Positions 27,135 to 36,936 of a stretch of 64,000 nt of DNA are shown one piece after another (the stretch's first letter is position 1; each line of letters opens with the position of its first letter). The position numbers were made by a program, and so were the translations under genes. The stretch is taken from NCBI RefSeq assembly GCF_001687565.2, contig NZ_CP016534.2:2484501-2548500 (forward strand). The letters are read 5' to 3'. The DNA comes from Planococcus antarcticus DSM 14505. Its GTDB lineage: Bacteria; Bacillota; Bacilli; Bacillales_A; Planococcaceae. The notes beneath the pieces were generated by a model. It was not told the origin of the DNA, did no database searches, and saw only the letters and a list, made by a program, of their open reading frames with translations.

Positions 27135-28325
27135 ATGGCCGTTAAATCAAATAAGTTTGCACTTTATGTGCTGATGTTCAATATGTTTATTGCCATGAGT
27201 GGCATCGGATTAATCATTCCAATCATGCCTGCTTATCTGGATACATTCGGTGTGGCAGGTCAAGCCCTTGGCACATTGATTGCCACTTTTGCTTTTGCCC
27301 AATTCCTATTCTCTCCTCTCTCCGGGCAGCTTTCCGATAAATATGGCCGCAAAAAACTAATCATCTTCGGATTGATTGTTTTCGGATTGTCTCAGCTGGC
27401 ATTCGGACTCGCTTCTCACTTGTGGATACTCTACGTTGCCCGCTTCTTCAGCGGACTGGGCGCGGCTTTCCTGATTCCACCGATGATGGCATTTGTTGCA
27501 GACATTACCACATATGAAGAACGCGGAAAAGGTATGGGTCTGCTCGGCGCCTCCATGTCCCTTGGTTTTATGATTGGCCCCGGTATCGGCGGATTTTTAG
27601 CGGAAGTCAGCATTCAGTTTCCGTTCTATATTGCCACTGCTGTTGCGCTGATCGCAGCTTTCATTTCTTTTGCAGTACTGCCGGATGTCGCGCCTACGAT
27701 TCAAGCTGCTGATGCAAAATCTGAAAATCTGCTCCAGCAGATGAAGCGCTCCACCTATACGCCTTACTTTGTCATGCTGTTGGTGATGTTCATTTTCGCT
27801 TTCGGTTTGTCCAACTTCCAGTCGACCATCGCTTTGTACGCTGATAAAAAGTTTGGTTTCACACCGAAAGAAATTGCGATTTTAATTACAATCGGCGGCT
27901 TTGTCGGAGTAATCGTCCAGACTTTCGTCATCGATAAACTCTTTAAGCGTTTTGGCGAAATGAAAGTTATTCTAGTCAATCTTCTAGTGTCTGCCGGCGC
28001 AATGATCAGTATTTTGTTTGTTAGTTCTTTCTGGGCGATTTTAATGGTATCCGCGGTATTTTTCACCGCTGCCTCCCTGCTTCGTCCAGCCATCAATACG
28101 CTGATTTCCAAATTGGCGGGGGATGAGCAAGGCTTTGCTGCCGGCATGAACAATGCTTATATGAGTTTAGGCAATATGATTGGTCCTGCACTTGCCGGTA
28201 TTCTTTTTGATATCAATATGAGCTATCCCTATATTTTAGGAACCGCTATTCTAATCACATGTTTCTTTATCGCCAATACGTGGTCGATGCGAAAGCAGCA
28301 GCTTTTGGCTACGAGCCGGAGTTAA
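27135..28325 (+). CDS. MFS multidrug efflux transporter (Bmr/NorA type)
   Basis: 396 residues, 12 helices. DHA1 drug:H+ antiporter signatures: GIGLIIPIMP in TM1, motif A GQLSDKYGRKK after TM2, the motif C-like GPGIGGFLAE in TM5. Closest in feel to Bmr, Blt and NorA; the substrate cannot be read. Some NorA relatives, notably Blt, export spermidine, which is of interest next to potABCD, but the pot terminator and a 100-base gap make it a separate unit. ATG at 27135 after GAAGAAGG. Confidence 0.88.
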   Translation: MAVKSNKFALYVLMFNMFIAMSGIGLIIPIMPAYLDTFGVAGQALGTLIATFAFAQFLFSPLSGQLSDKYGRKKLIIFGLIVFGLSQLAFGLASHLWILYVARFFSGLGAAFLIPPMMAFVADITTYEERGKGMGLLGASMSLGFMIGPGIGGFLAEVSIQFPFYIATAVALIAAFISFAVLPDVAPTIQAADAKSENLLQQMKRSTYTPYFVMLLVMFIFAFGLSNFQSTIALYADKKFGFTPKEIAILITIGGFVGVIVQTFVIDKLFKRFGEMKVILVNLLVSAGAMISILFVSSFWAILMVSAVFFTAASLLRPAINTLISKLAGDEQGFAAGMNNAYMSLGNMIGPALAGILFDINMSYPYILGTAILITCFFIANTWSMRKQQLLATSRS

Positions 28326-28334
28326 CAAACTAAA

Positions 28335-28373
28335 AAACAGTAGCCCGGACCTTAAAGGTTTGGGCTACTGTTT
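28335..28373. terminator. Bidirectional terminator, MFS gene / VWA operon
   Basis: AAACAGTAGCCC / GGGCTACTGTTT with an inner ACCT / AGGT pair, T-runs on both strands. It ends the plus-strand MFS gene and the eight-gene minus-strand operon. Confidence 0.9.
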
Positions 28374-28391
28374 TTGGGTAGTAAAGAAAAA

Positions 28392-30965
28392 TTATTTTTT
28401 GCTTTTCGCTTTTATTAATTGATCAATTGCCGTAGGCGAAGAATCTTCTTCTTTTGCAGCTTTTCTCTTAACTAGAGGTGCCGGAAGTCCGAAACGACGA
28501 AGCGTGATATCTGTAAAAAACAAGATCATTGCGATAAACAGGACAATCAGTTGAATCGACCGAATACTGCCACTCTCGTAAGACATATCCCGAAATGCTG
28601 CGTCTAATGTCTCTAAGACCTGTCCACCTGTCCGCTCAGCCAGTGTCGTCATTAAAGACATGTTCGCCTCTGCCGTTTGATATTCATCACCATAAGGGAT
28701 CGTCAGGCCTGTTTTGTAGGCAGCTCCTGTTTCGTTACTGATGCTAAAAAATACTAATCCGGGCTCAGCATCGATTTTCACTTCTACTTTCCCAGGTGCT
28801 ACCGGTTCCGTCTGCAACGGAATCTCGTTGCCTTGCTCATCCACTGCCGCAACCGTTAAAATTGCCGAGCTATGAGTAGGATCTTCGACTGTGTAAACGC
28901 CTTGTTCTTTTCGCGCGACTGAAAAAGGAATTTCTTCAAACGTAGGCTGCAATTCAGCTGCAGTTTTATTCCAAAAATCTGGCCACTTCGACCAACTCTG
29001 AAAATCTCCGCTCCATGCCCCGCTTCCAGATGTAAAGGCAATCGTTTTTCCAAGGCCATAATTCCAACTCGCTAGTACGGGATCTTCTTCTTCACTTTCA
29101 AGTGCTACTAAAGCTGTGCTTTTCGCAGTGGTTGCAATATAGGTATTCAGCTGTGGTACACCGTCTGCAAATAAAGGATTCCATTTGCTGTCGTATACCA
29201 CCGGATAAAACGGCTTATCGACAATGTAAGTTCGCGACATCATAATCGTCTCACGGGATAAAATAGCGGGGATTGTCGTGGCATCTGTGACGTCGTAAAA
29301 TCGCCCGCTACCTGTATTAGCTAGTTGCTCTAATAAATTTCGATCTGCATCTTGTCCAATGGAGACGGTCGATAAGGTAATATTATTGTCTTTCCCGTTT
29401 TCGATTAACGCATCATAATCATTGGATGTCGCGGATTGTCCATCTGTTAACAGGATAATATGTTTGCGCTGCAGTTTTAAATCTTCTAATTCCATATAGG
29501 CCTGCTGCAACGAACGATAGATTTCAGTTCCACCACCTGGTGTAATACTCAAAATTTTGTCTACTGCTTTTTCCGGATCGGCTACTTTAGCTGTCGGCAA
29601 AATTTCCCACGGTTTGTCATCAAATGCGATTACGCCTAATGTATCATCGGGTCGTAACAGTTCAACAGAACGAGCAGCTGCTTCTTTCGCTAGTTCCATT
29701 TTCATGCCCATCATGCTTCCCGAGCGGTCCATAACAATCATCAAGCCGAGTGAAGGCAATTCATGCTTGCCTTTAACTTCCATTTCGACTGGCAATAAAC
29801 GCTCGATTGGCGTTTTAAAATATCCGCCTAGACCAAAGCTTTGATCACCACCAACCATCATAAACCCAACACCAAATTGACGAACCGCTTGTTCAATAAT
29901 GGCCATTTGTTGTTCTCCTACAGATGTTCCAGAGACATTATCAAAAATAATCGAATCATAACGAAGTACGGCAGACAAACTGCTCGGCAATTGGTCAGCA
30001 GCTAGTTCCGTTACGCCTAAATTATTCGTATCCAATAAACCTGGAATTGGACTTGGAACACCGCCGTTCACGACTAGCACTTCTGGGTTTCCAGAAACTT
30101 CTGTAATGCTAAACAATGAATTGTTTTCAAGGTACGCATCTTTCGCCGTTTCTAAACGGACTTCATACTTTTGAAGCCCTTCCGAATTGGCAGGATACGA
30201 ATAGCTATAGACATTTTGACCTTCTACGACTTTGACCTCTTTACTATCCAACTCTTTATCATTGGCAGAAAAAATAAGTTTAGCTATTGATTCAGCATCT
30301 GAGTCAATGGCTACAGTAAAGGTTTGCGATTCACCTAAAAATGCACGTGATGGCGTTTCAAAGCGGCTAATCGCCATATCATTTTTAGCGATTTGTTCGA
30401 CCGGCCATATATCCACTTGAAGACGCTCAGACTGTAGTCGATTTAAACTTTCGATAGCAGATGATTGTGTTTCATTGCCATCCGTTAAAATGACAAGTCG
30501 CGTCGCTAAGTCAGTATCTCCACTATTTGAAGCGAGTTCTAACGCCCGGGCGATATTGGTGTGGCTACTGTTTCCAACGGTTAGTTCTGCCGGTAAAGTT
30601 TGCGGATCGTTGGTCATTGGTAACAAGCTTTGGAAATCCTCCGCAAATGTATAGACCGCGATAGACTGATGATCTTTTTTGGCTTCTAATGCTTCTTCTA
30701 TTGCCACCGTCATTGCTGTTTGCATTCCTTCAAGAGACGCAGAACGGTCCATAAGAAAAATAACCTGCTCTTCTTTTACAGGACTGAATAACGAAGGAGC
30801 TGCCAAAGCGAAAATCAACAACGTGACAGCCACGGTTCTAAAAACAAACACAGCCTTTATCATTTTAGAGCTAGCTGAAGAATGCTTGAGTGCAAACCAG
30901 CCAAAATAAAACAGTGCCGGAATGAGTAACAACAGCCAGATTGGTTTATCGGGTTGCAATTCCAC
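28392..30965 (-). CDS. Double-VWA membrane protein with GATase1-like domain
   Basis: 857 residues. Order: two N-terminal helices (about 9-25 and 38-58), VWA domain 1 with MIDAS DRSAS (73-77) and TDG at 161-163, a beta-rich stretch, a class I glutamine-amidotransferase-like domain (about 293-395, VGGDQSFGLGGY), VWA domain 2 with MIDAS DRSGS (413-417) and TDGQS, a beta region and a C-terminal helix (about 806-828). Both MIDAS sites look intact. The bulk lies outside the membrane. GTG at 30965 after GGGAGG, overlapping the upstream gene by 20 bases. Last gene of the operon; probably a metal-dependent adhesion or assembly module; exact role unknown. Confidence 0.8.
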   Translation of the reverse strand: MELQPDKPIWLLLLIPALFYFGWFALKHSSASSKMIKAVFVFRTVAVTLLIFALAAPSLFSPVKEEQVIFLMDRSASLEGMQTAMTVAIEEALEAKKDHQSIAVYTFAEDFQSLLPMTNDPQTLPAELTVGNSSHTNIARALELASNSGDTDLATRLVILTDGNETQSSAIESLNRLQSERLQVDIWPVEQIAKNDMAISRFETPSRAFLGESQTFTVAIDSDAESIAKLIFSANDKELDSKEVKVVEGQNVYSYSYPANSEGLQKYEVRLETAKDAYLENNSLFSITEVSGNPEVLVVNGGVPSPIPGLLDTNNLGVTELAADQLPSSLSAVLRYDSIIFDNVSGTSVGEQQMAIIEQAVRQFGVGFMMVGGDQSFGLGGYFKTPIERLLPVEMEVKGKHELPSLGLMIVMDRSGSMMGMKMELAKEAAARSVELLRPDDTLGVIAFDDKPWEILPTAKVADPEKAVDKILSITPGGGTEIYRSLQQAYMELEDLKLQRKHIILLTDGQSATSNDYDALIENGKDNNITLSTVSIGQDADRNLLEQLANTGSGRFYDVTDATTIPAILSRETIMMSRTYIVDKPFYPVVYDSKWNPLFADGVPQLNTYIATTAKSTALVALESEEEDPVLASWNYGLGKTIAFTSGSGAWSGDFQSWSKWPDFWNKTAAELQPTFEEIPFSVARKEQGVYTVEDPTHSSAILTVAAVDEQGNEIPLQTEPVAPGKVEVKIDAEPGLVFFSISNETGAAYKTGLTIPYGDEYQTAEANMSLMTTLAERTGGQVLETLDAAFRDMSYESGSIRSIQLIVLFIAMILFFTDITLRRFGLPAPLVKRKAAKEEDSSPTAIDQLIKAKSKK

Positions 30966-32679
30966 GACGGTACACCTCCCATTCCAGAAGCACTAACAGT
31001 AAGATTATTCCTATAATAAATGGCACAAACGAAAAACGAACGGTATCTTGTGCAGCTTTCGCCTGCCCCATTGCATAAGACGACCCAGCAGAAAGCTCCT
31101 TTTCTTGAGAAGGTAGCTGTACAATCATGGTCATGTCTTTTTCGTCACCCACTACTTGGTAAACACCCGGTTCGTTAGGTGCCACAAAAGGTCCGCTTCC
31201 TTCAATATAGGAATGGCGATAAGCACCGTCTCGAAAAATTTCCCATTCTCCTGTTGGTGAAGCTAACGAAACGGATCGATGTTCGTTCGGTTGGAAAAAA
31301 CCAAGAAATTCCGCATCGCCTGATAAACTTTCCATTGCGCTCCATAAAAACAAAGGAAAAGAAGGAGAAAGCGGCCAGTCGGTCAATTGAACATCTGTCA
31401 GCACGACAATATCTCCTTTTGGAGAAACTTGAATAAAGGGATGGTCATCTATTGTGGCGATGGTTTCATAGCCTTCAAAAGGCGGATACAGTTGTGAAAC
31501 ATAAACTTCATCCAATGAGGCATATGTGAAAAGTGGATGTGGCTTTGTCTCAATTTGTCCGGTCACTTCAAACGGATTTTCATCATTTCTCCCAAACATT
31601 AAAATGGGTGTCGTTGCTTCTAGTAAATCACGTTGATTGGTAACTAGGGGCAATCCAGCGTTTGGCTGCAATTGAGTGGATTCGGCTAAACTAACATCTA
31701 AAGCGAGTGAACGAAAACCACTTGCGATTAATTCATGCAAAGTCGAGTCAATAACAACTGCGTTAACTGGCGGGGCTAAATATGTTGCCATTGTGTTATC
31801 CGCGGCATAATCATCCGACACTTCTAGCTCTGCTTGCCATAGCTTGTCGTTTGGCAACTCTTCAAACGGAACGAGCAATTCTTCCGCCGCTTCAAGTTTT
31901 ACTTCTACTGCTTTTTCGAAACTGCCAGATGATAAACGCACAGTAGCATTCATGGGTTTTTCGCTATTATTGACTACTTGAACGATACCTCGCATGTCTT
32001 TATCCGTTTCCGAAAGACCCAGTTGGCGAATGGCTACATTGTTCAATTTTTCTGAATAGCCATGAACTTGATAGCTTTGACCGGTTTTATTGGCAAGGAT
32101 AGCGCGGTCTAAATGATCGGTGAAAATGTGAATAATCGTTGAGTCAGTGGTCGCAAGCGTATCCGCAAATAAAATCGTTTGCTCGATTTCGGCATTTTCA
32201 TAACTTACCGCTAGTTGGTCAATTGCGTTTTCAACTCGCTCAAAATCTTGCTCGTTGCGAATGATGACCTCTGGGCTACTACCGGTCGTAACAATTGTGA
32301 CGGGCTTGCCTCCTGCTTGTGACGCCAATTTCTTCATCTTGGCCTGCTGTTTTTCAAAATGCGTTGGAGAACCTGCGAGCATCGTTGCTGACGTATCCAC
32401 AATAAAAATAAAGTCATTACCAGCTAATGTTTCTGATTCGCTAAAAGGCTCGATTAACGCAATTACACAAAAAATAAGTGCTGCCAATTGAAGATAAAAC
32501 AATAAATGATGCTGTAACTTTTTTAAATAAGGCGATGCTTGCAGCTCTTTCATTCGTTCTTGCCAAAATAAGATTGAAGAAACGTACTGATCTTTGTATT
32601 TTTTTCTAAAGAAATAATAAAGAATGACGGCTAGCGGCATAATTGCCGTCCAAATCATTCCCCAATTTGCTGCTCCCAT
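30946..32679 (-). CDS. BatA-like membrane VWA protein
   Basis: 577 residues. Starts with the BatA-type N-terminal pair of helices (about 7-23 and 60-78) around the RKKYKDQYVSSILFW stretch, then a VWA domain with a MIDAS written DTSAT (95-99) instead of DxSxS, a long beta-rich extracytoplasmic part and a C-terminal helix (about 550-568). The Thr variant of MIDAS may still bind metal. ATG at 32679 after GAGGTG, 11 bases beyond the DUF58 gene. Partner of the MoxR ATPase upstream by context; known Bat proteins act in envelope stress tolerance. Confidence 0.8.
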   Translation of the reverse strand: MGAANWGMIWTAIMPLAVILYYFFRKKYKDQYVSSILFWQERMKELQASPYLKKLQHHLLFYLQLAALIFCVIALIEPFSESETLAGNDFIFIVDTSATMLAGSPTHFEKQQAKMKKLASQAGGKPVTIVTTGSSPEVIIRNEQDFERVENAIDQLAVSYENAEIEQTILFADTLATTDSTIIHIFTDHLDRAILANKTGQSYQVHGYSEKLNNVAIRQLGLSETDKDMRGIVQVVNNSEKPMNATVRLSSGSFEKAVEVKLEAAEELLVPFEELPNDKLWQAELEVSDDYAADNTMATYLAPPVNAVVIDSTLHELIASGFRSLALDVSLAESTQLQPNAGLPLVTNQRDLLEATTPILMFGRNDENPFEVTGQIETKPHPLFTYASLDEVYVSQLYPPFEGYETIATIDDHPFIQVSPKGDIVVLTDVQLTDWPLSPSFPLFLWSAMESLSGDAEFLGFFQPNEHRSVSLASPTGEWEIFRDGAYRHSYIEGSGPFVAPNEPGVYQVVGDEKDMTMIVQLPSQEKELSAGSSYAMGQAKAAQDTVRFSFVPFIIGIILLLVLLEWEVYRRGIATR

Positions 32680-32690
32680 GCCGCTTCACC

Positions 32691-33551
32691 TCACCCAATC
32701 CAGTTTTTGCGTATCATTTGATGAAATAACACTTGCTCGATTCCGTCTTCTACGTGTACTGGCAAATAAGCAATGCCATATGTGCGACAAAGAGATTCCA
32801 AACCTTTACTATGAAGCTCACTTTGCTTTTGGTATGCACGAAGTGCTTCTTCTGTCACCGTCACGCTCGTTACTTGCTGCGTCTCATCGTCGATAAAACG
32901 CAAATCACCTTTATAAGACGGCAGTCGTTCGTCTTGTGTAGTCAAATGAATAAACCGGATATCGTGCGCAAAAGCCGGAGCCTGTCTGAAAAACACCTGC
33001 CAATCTTCCAGCGGTTCTAAGCCATCGGACACGATGAATAATACCGTAGAATCTTTTGCGGCATGAAAACTTGCCTGACTCGCAAACGACACGTTTTCAG
33101 GGTCTGGCATAGCAGATACAAAATGTTCAAACAGCTTTTTGGCTGATTTTCCTTTTTTACGAAAAGGAATCATTTGTTTTTGCCCAGCTGACACCGTTAA
33201 GCGGTCATCACTTCCTAACACCATTAAGCCAAGTGAAAACGCCAATTGCTTCGCAAATAGCCATTTATTGTCCATTGATTTTGAACTATCAAGCAAGATG
33301 TGGATACGCATTTCTTGTTCATCTAGAAAACGTTTAATGTAGACGCGTTCAGTTCGTGCATAAACGTTCCAGTCAATATGGCGGACATCGTCTCCCGGAT
33401 GGTATTCACGAAAATCAGAAAAATCCAGTGAACTACCAAAACGCATCGACCGGTGAGAACCTTTATGGTGTCCCTTAATTTTTGCTTTTGTTCCAATGAC
33501 ATAGCGACTAAGACGCGAGCCCCAATCAGCTGGCAAATTCAATAAAGTCAT
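32691..33551 (-). CDS. DUF58 protein (MoxR partner)
   Basis: 286 residues, soluble, without the two N-terminal helices seen in longer DUF58 proteins. The diagnostic stretch YHPGDDVRHIDWNVYARTE lies near residues 50-68, followed by a VWA-like fold whose first strand ends ILLDSSKSM, a DxSxS. It overlaps moxR by four bases (ATGA), a very common coupling in these operons. DUF58 proteins are assumed to be targets or adaptors of MoxR ATPases; no activity is established. Confidence 0.88.
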   Translation of the reverse strand: MTLLNLPADWGSRLSRYVIGTKAKIKGHHKGSHRSMRFGSSLDFSDFREYHPGDDVRHIDWNVYARTERVYIKRFLDEQEMRIHILLDSSKSMDNKWLFAKQLAFSLGLMVLGSDDRLTVSAGQKQMIPFRKKGKSAKKLFEHFVSAMPDPENVSFASQASFHAAKDSTVLFIVSDGLEPLEDWQVFFRQAPAFAHDIRFIHLTTQDERLPSYKGDLRFIDDETQQVTSVTVTEEALRAYQKQSELHSKGLESLCRTYGIAYLPVHVEDGIEQVLFHQMIRKNWIG

Positions 33552-34540
33552 TTCAAGACGCCTTTACCAGCAGCACTTAGCACACTATCGATCAACTCAT
33601 CTGCGTTTTTCCCCATCGCTTCAGCTTCGTAATTTAACAATAAGCGATGTCTTAATACAGGTTTTGCCACATGTTTTAAGTCCCCAATCGACACATGGTA
33701 ACGTCCTTCCATTAACGCACGTGCTTTCGCAAGACGAATCAAACTTTGAAGACCACGCGGGCCGCTACCGTATTGAACATATTGTTGAATCGCTTCGTGT
33801 TCTGAATGCTCGGGATGTGTGCTTTGAATCATGTCGACAGCTACCATCAAAATATCTTCTGCCATCAACACTTCTTTCACCATATCTTGTGCATCAATTA
33901 AGCTGGTTGTATTCATCTTCTTATTAAGATTAATGGTTTGAGAGCCCGTCGTTCTGCGGCTAATTTCTGCAAGTTCATTACGGCTTGGATAAGCAACAAG
34001 GATTTTGCAAAGAAAACGGTCCATTTGTGCTTCTGGCAAAGGATACGTTCCTTCCATTTCAATGGGATTTTGTGTTGCCAAGACGAAAAATGGTCGTGCC
34101 ATTTTTTTCGTATCACCAAGTATGGTCACTGTCTTTTCACCCATCGCCTCTAGCAACGCACTTTGTGTTTTCGGTGTAGCACGGTTGATTTCATCTGCTA
34201 GCACCATTTGATGAAAAATCGGACCTTCTCGAAAAGTAAATTGCTGGCGCCCTTGTGTATCTCGTTCAATAAGACTGGTTCCCGTAATATCTGAAGGCAT
34301 CAAATCGGGTGTAAACTGAATTCTTGAAAACGACAAATCGAGCACATCCGAAATGGTTCGAATTAACATTGTTTTACCAAGACCAGGTAATCCTTCTAGT
34401 AAGGCATGACCATCCGCTAAAATAGCGTATAAGGAAAACTCAACCGCACTTTCTTGCCCGACGATAAACCGTCCAATTTCGGATTTGACTTCTTGAAGCA
34501 ATTGGCTCATTTCTGTAAATTGATCGGTTGTGTATGTCAT
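33548..34540 (-). CDS. MoxR-family AAA+ ATPase
   Basis: 330 residues. Walker A GLPGLGKT (50-57), Walker B LADEINRA (114-121), sensor 1 in LATQNPIE and the arginine-finger region PEAQMDRF follow MoxR order. Cytosolic chaperone-like hexamer thought to mature or insert a metal into VWA partners, several of which are encoded downstream. ATG after AAGAGGG, 14 bases past the Gly-Gln protein gene. A second MoxR gene (different subgroup) lies at 50.5 kb. Confidence 0.93.
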   Translation of the reverse strand: MTYTTDQFTEMSQLLQEVKSEIGRFIVGQESAVEFSLYAILADGHALLEGLPGLGKTMLIRTISDVLDLSFSRIQFTPDLMPSDITGTSLIERDTQGRQQFTFREGPIFHQMVLADEINRATPKTQSALLEAMGEKTVTILGDTKKMARPFFVLATQNPIEMEGTYPLPEAQMDRFLCKILVAYPSRNELAEISRRTTGSQTINLNKKMNTTSLIDAQDMVKEVLMAEDILMVAVDMIQSTHPEHSEHEAIQQYVQYGSGPRGLQSLIRLAKARALMEGRYHVSIGDLKHVAKPVLRHRLLLNYEAEAMGKNADELIDSVLSAAGKGVLK

Positions 34541-34554
34541 AAAAACCCTCTTTT

Positions 34555-36081
34555 CTATTTGTCGGTTTCAATATCTGTAAAGTACTGTTCTACAATGGTT
34601 TGCAAATCAGGCGGTAATTGCAGACGATCCGCACTAGAGAAATATGAAGTCGAGTAATCCCCCACTACGTCCGCATAAGGCTGAACCGTTCCTTTTGTCG
34701 CTGGAACAGCGCCGTACTGTTCGCCGGCCGCCTCTCCTTCTCCTACTTTTCCGCTAACGACTGACGTGTCACTTTGCCCTCCAATTCGAGAAGGTACAGT
34801 TAACAGATCTCGGCTACCTTGACCTTTACCAGCTCCACCGCCTTGACCTGCACCTTGGCCCTGACCTTGTCCTTGTCCTTGTCCTTGTCCTTGTCCTTGT
34901 CCTTGTCCTTGTCCTTGCCCTTGTCCTTGTCCTTGTCCTTGTCCTTGTCCTTGTCCTTGTCCTTGTCCTTGTCCTTGTCCTTGTCCTTGTCCTTGTCCTT
35001 GTCCTTGTCCTTGTCCTTGTCCTTGCCCTTGCCCTTGCCCTTGCCCTTGTCCTTGTCCTTGTCCTTGGTTTTGTGATTGGCTATTTTTTGACTCCGATTC
35101 TGACTCTCCAGCTTCTCCAGTAGTTTCACTTTCTTCATTTTCTAATGCTTGCCCAGTAGAATTAGATTCACCGGATTTTCCTTCAGTGTCAGAAGATTGG
35201 CCTTCAGAAGAATCATTTTCTTTGCTACTAGTTAATTGCTCTCGCTTGGCGATGGTTTGCTGCAATGGAAATGCTACGGGTTTCCCCATATTGCTTAAAG
35301 CTGTTTGTGTGTTTCCGGCCTTTTCAGCTAATTGCCCAGCAGCTTTTTCAATATCTTCGCTAATCTCTTTAGCATCTGGATTTTTGCCTTCTGCCAGCTG
35401 ACGTTTTTTCAAATCCAATTCTTTTTGTTTTTTGACGATTTCTTTTAATATGGCTTCTGGATTTTCTTTGTCTTCGATTGTTGCTTGTAATGTATTCAAT
35501 TCTTTTTTAACTACTTTTGTTTCTGCTTGTTTTTTGATTTCATCAATTTCTTTCTTAATATCTTCTACCAATTCAAGTTCTTTTTCCACATCAGTTGCTT
35601 GATTTTGCAAATTACTAGGAAAGACTAAAAGCAAGACCATGAACGTCGCGCTAATGATCGCTCCAATTAACCACTTAGGACGTAGCCATACTTTGCGTTC
35701 TTTGCGGAACAATTGGTAGCTATACGGAATGGTCTTGGCTGTTTCACGAGTCAATTCTTCAGTCAACGCGTTGCGATCTGTTAGCTTCCACACGGTCAGC
35801 AACTGATTATGAGGTGTAAAACGGTCCAGTTCTTGCACTGCTTTTTGCACATTGGGCAAGCCTTTACTAGACAACACAACCCAACTTATCACGACAGCAA
35901 TTCCTGCTACATATGCATAAAATTCATAATAAGGAAGCACGAACAATCGTGATACTAACAGTAATGCTGTAGCTAAAGCCAGACCTGCAAATAAAGCAAA
36001 CTGAAAAACACGACTGATATGAAGCGTCTTTAACAGCCGCTCAACTTTTTTAACATAGATGCGTATATCACGATTGTTCAT
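34555..36081 (-). CDS. Membrane/coiled-coil protein with long Gly-Gln tract
   Basis: 508 residues. Two helices near 26-44 and 51-69, another at about 146-165, then a charged coiled coil (about 175-275), a Ser/Glu-rich low-complexity stretch, an almost uninterrupted (Gly-Gln)n run at about 339-405, and a conserved-looking end where PPDLQTIVEQYF precedes the stop. The C-terminal motif and topology recall the DUF4175-type proteins found in MoxR/VWA operons. The tract comes from a six-base DNA repeat, so its length may vary between strains. Probably a spacer domain outside the membrane. ATG after AAGGAGGG. Confidence 0.75.
   Translation of the reverse strand: MNNRDIRIYVKKVERLLKTLHISRVFQFALFAGLALATALLLVSRLFVLPYYEFYAYVAGIAVVISWVVLSSKGLPNVQKAVQELDRFTPHNQLLTVWKLTDRNALTEELTRETAKTIPYSYQLFRKERKVWLRPKWLIGAIISATFMVLLLVFPSNLQNQATDVEKELELVEDIKKEIDEIKKQAETKVVKKELNTLQATIEDKENPEAILKEIVKKQKELDLKKRQLAEGKNPDAKEISEDIEKAAGQLAEKAGNTQTALSNMGKPVAFPLQQTIAKREQLTSSKENDSSEGQSSDTEGKSGESNSTGQALENEESETTGEAGESESESKNSQSQNQGQGQGQGQGQGQGQGQGQGQGQGQGQGQGQGQGQGQGQGQGQGQGQGQGQGQGQGQGQGQGQGQGQGQGQGAGQGGGAGKGQGSRDLLTVPSRIGGQSDTSVVSGKVGEGEAAGEQYGAVPATKGTVQPYADVVGDYSTSYFSSADRLQLPPDLQTIVEQYFTDIETDK
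34863..35067. repeat. Hexanucleotide tandem repeat (TTGTCC)n inside a gene
   Basis: About 33-34 copies of a six-base unit, mostly TTGTCC with a few TTGCCC variants. Because six is a multiple of three, copy changes keep the reading frame. All frames through the repeat are open: Gly-Gln in the gene, Asp-Lys in a second minus frame, Ser-Leu on the plus strand. Confidence 0.95.
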
Positions 36082-36093
36082 GAGAATCCCTCC

Positions 36094-36936
36094 TTATTTG
36101 TATTTATTCATATTGACACGCAATTTTTTGACAGCTAATAAAAGACAGCCAGCTGATACAAAAACATAGAAAATGGCATAACCAATCCATAATGGAATGG
36201 GAACCATCGTCAAGCTTTGCAATTGATCTTCCATCGAGGGTTGTAGCAAAGTTAGCAACACTGCAGGCGGGTTAATGGTTGCCCAAAAATGAGCCATTGG
36301 TGAAATTGAAGACACCGTCGTACCCATTTGAGAAACTTGAACCGAAATCAGTAAGAAAAATGCTGTAACACCGGCGATGAAAATCATTGCTCCGTACGTG
36401 GCGATAATGGCAACAATGGTTTTTCGAATCAAGGTCGATAGCATGACACCTATACTAGCAATTGCCAGTAAGGTCAGCATATAAAACAAGAAAATATAAA
36501 ATAGCTGACTAGGCGAAACGCCTCCGTATAAAAACACTAAGCTGTATATCGGTAACCCCGACACAATCATCAATAACAAAAAGGCGATGGATGATGTCAT
36601 TTTCCCAAAAATAATTTGGAAAGAAGTTTGAGAGGTTGTCAGTAAAATATTCAAGGTCTGTTTTTCACGTTCTGTACTAATGGTTCCTGCTGTTAATGCT
36701 GGCGTAATGAATAAAATCAATCCTAATTGAATATACGTCATGATGCTAAATAGCATGAAACTTTCATCTGGACGGAAAAAACCATTACCAGTTAAGGATG
36801 TGGCTAGAAAGATAAAACCAAAAACAAAGACGCTCATCGCGATCAAATAAAACAAAATACCGGTAAAGCTTTTTAAGTTACGAAAGCGTAATTTAAGTTC
36901 TTTTACTAGTACCGGATTGGCAAAAAGGGTTTTCAT
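36094..36936 (-). CDS. ABC-2 type permease
   Basis: 280 residues, six predicted helices (near 22-50, 62-82, 110-135, 140-165, 170-195, 248-270), basic N-terminus ELKLRFRN, and the amphipathic TISTEREKQTLNILLTT segment near residue 86 typical of ABC-2/NatB/GldF permeases. Overlaps the ATPase gene by four bases. Gene order (ATPase, permease, then an auxiliary protein upstream) recalls gldA-gldF-gldG; that is an analogy only. Substrate unknown. Confidence 0.87.
   Translation of the reverse strand: MKTLFANPVLVKELKLRFRNLKSFTGILFYLIAMSVFVFGFIFLATSLTGNGFFRPDESFMLFSIMTYIQLGLILFITPALTAGTISTEREKQTLNILLTTSQTSFQIIFGKMTSSIAFLLLMIVSGLPIYSLVFLYGGVSPSQLFYIFLFYMLTLLAIASIGVMLSTLIRKTIVAIIATYGAMIFIAGVTAFFLLISVQVSQMGTTVSSISPMAHFWATINPPAVLLTLLQPSMEDQLQSLTMVPIPLWIGYAIFYVFVSAGCLLLAVKKLRVNMNKYK

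Noticed and set aside
34800..35138. Open frames of Asp-Lys repeats (minus) and Ser-Leu repeats (plus) through the hexanucleotide tract
   Set aside because: A six-base repeat without stops is open in all frames; only the Gly-Gln frame continues into a full gene with a ribosome site and flanking conserved sequence.
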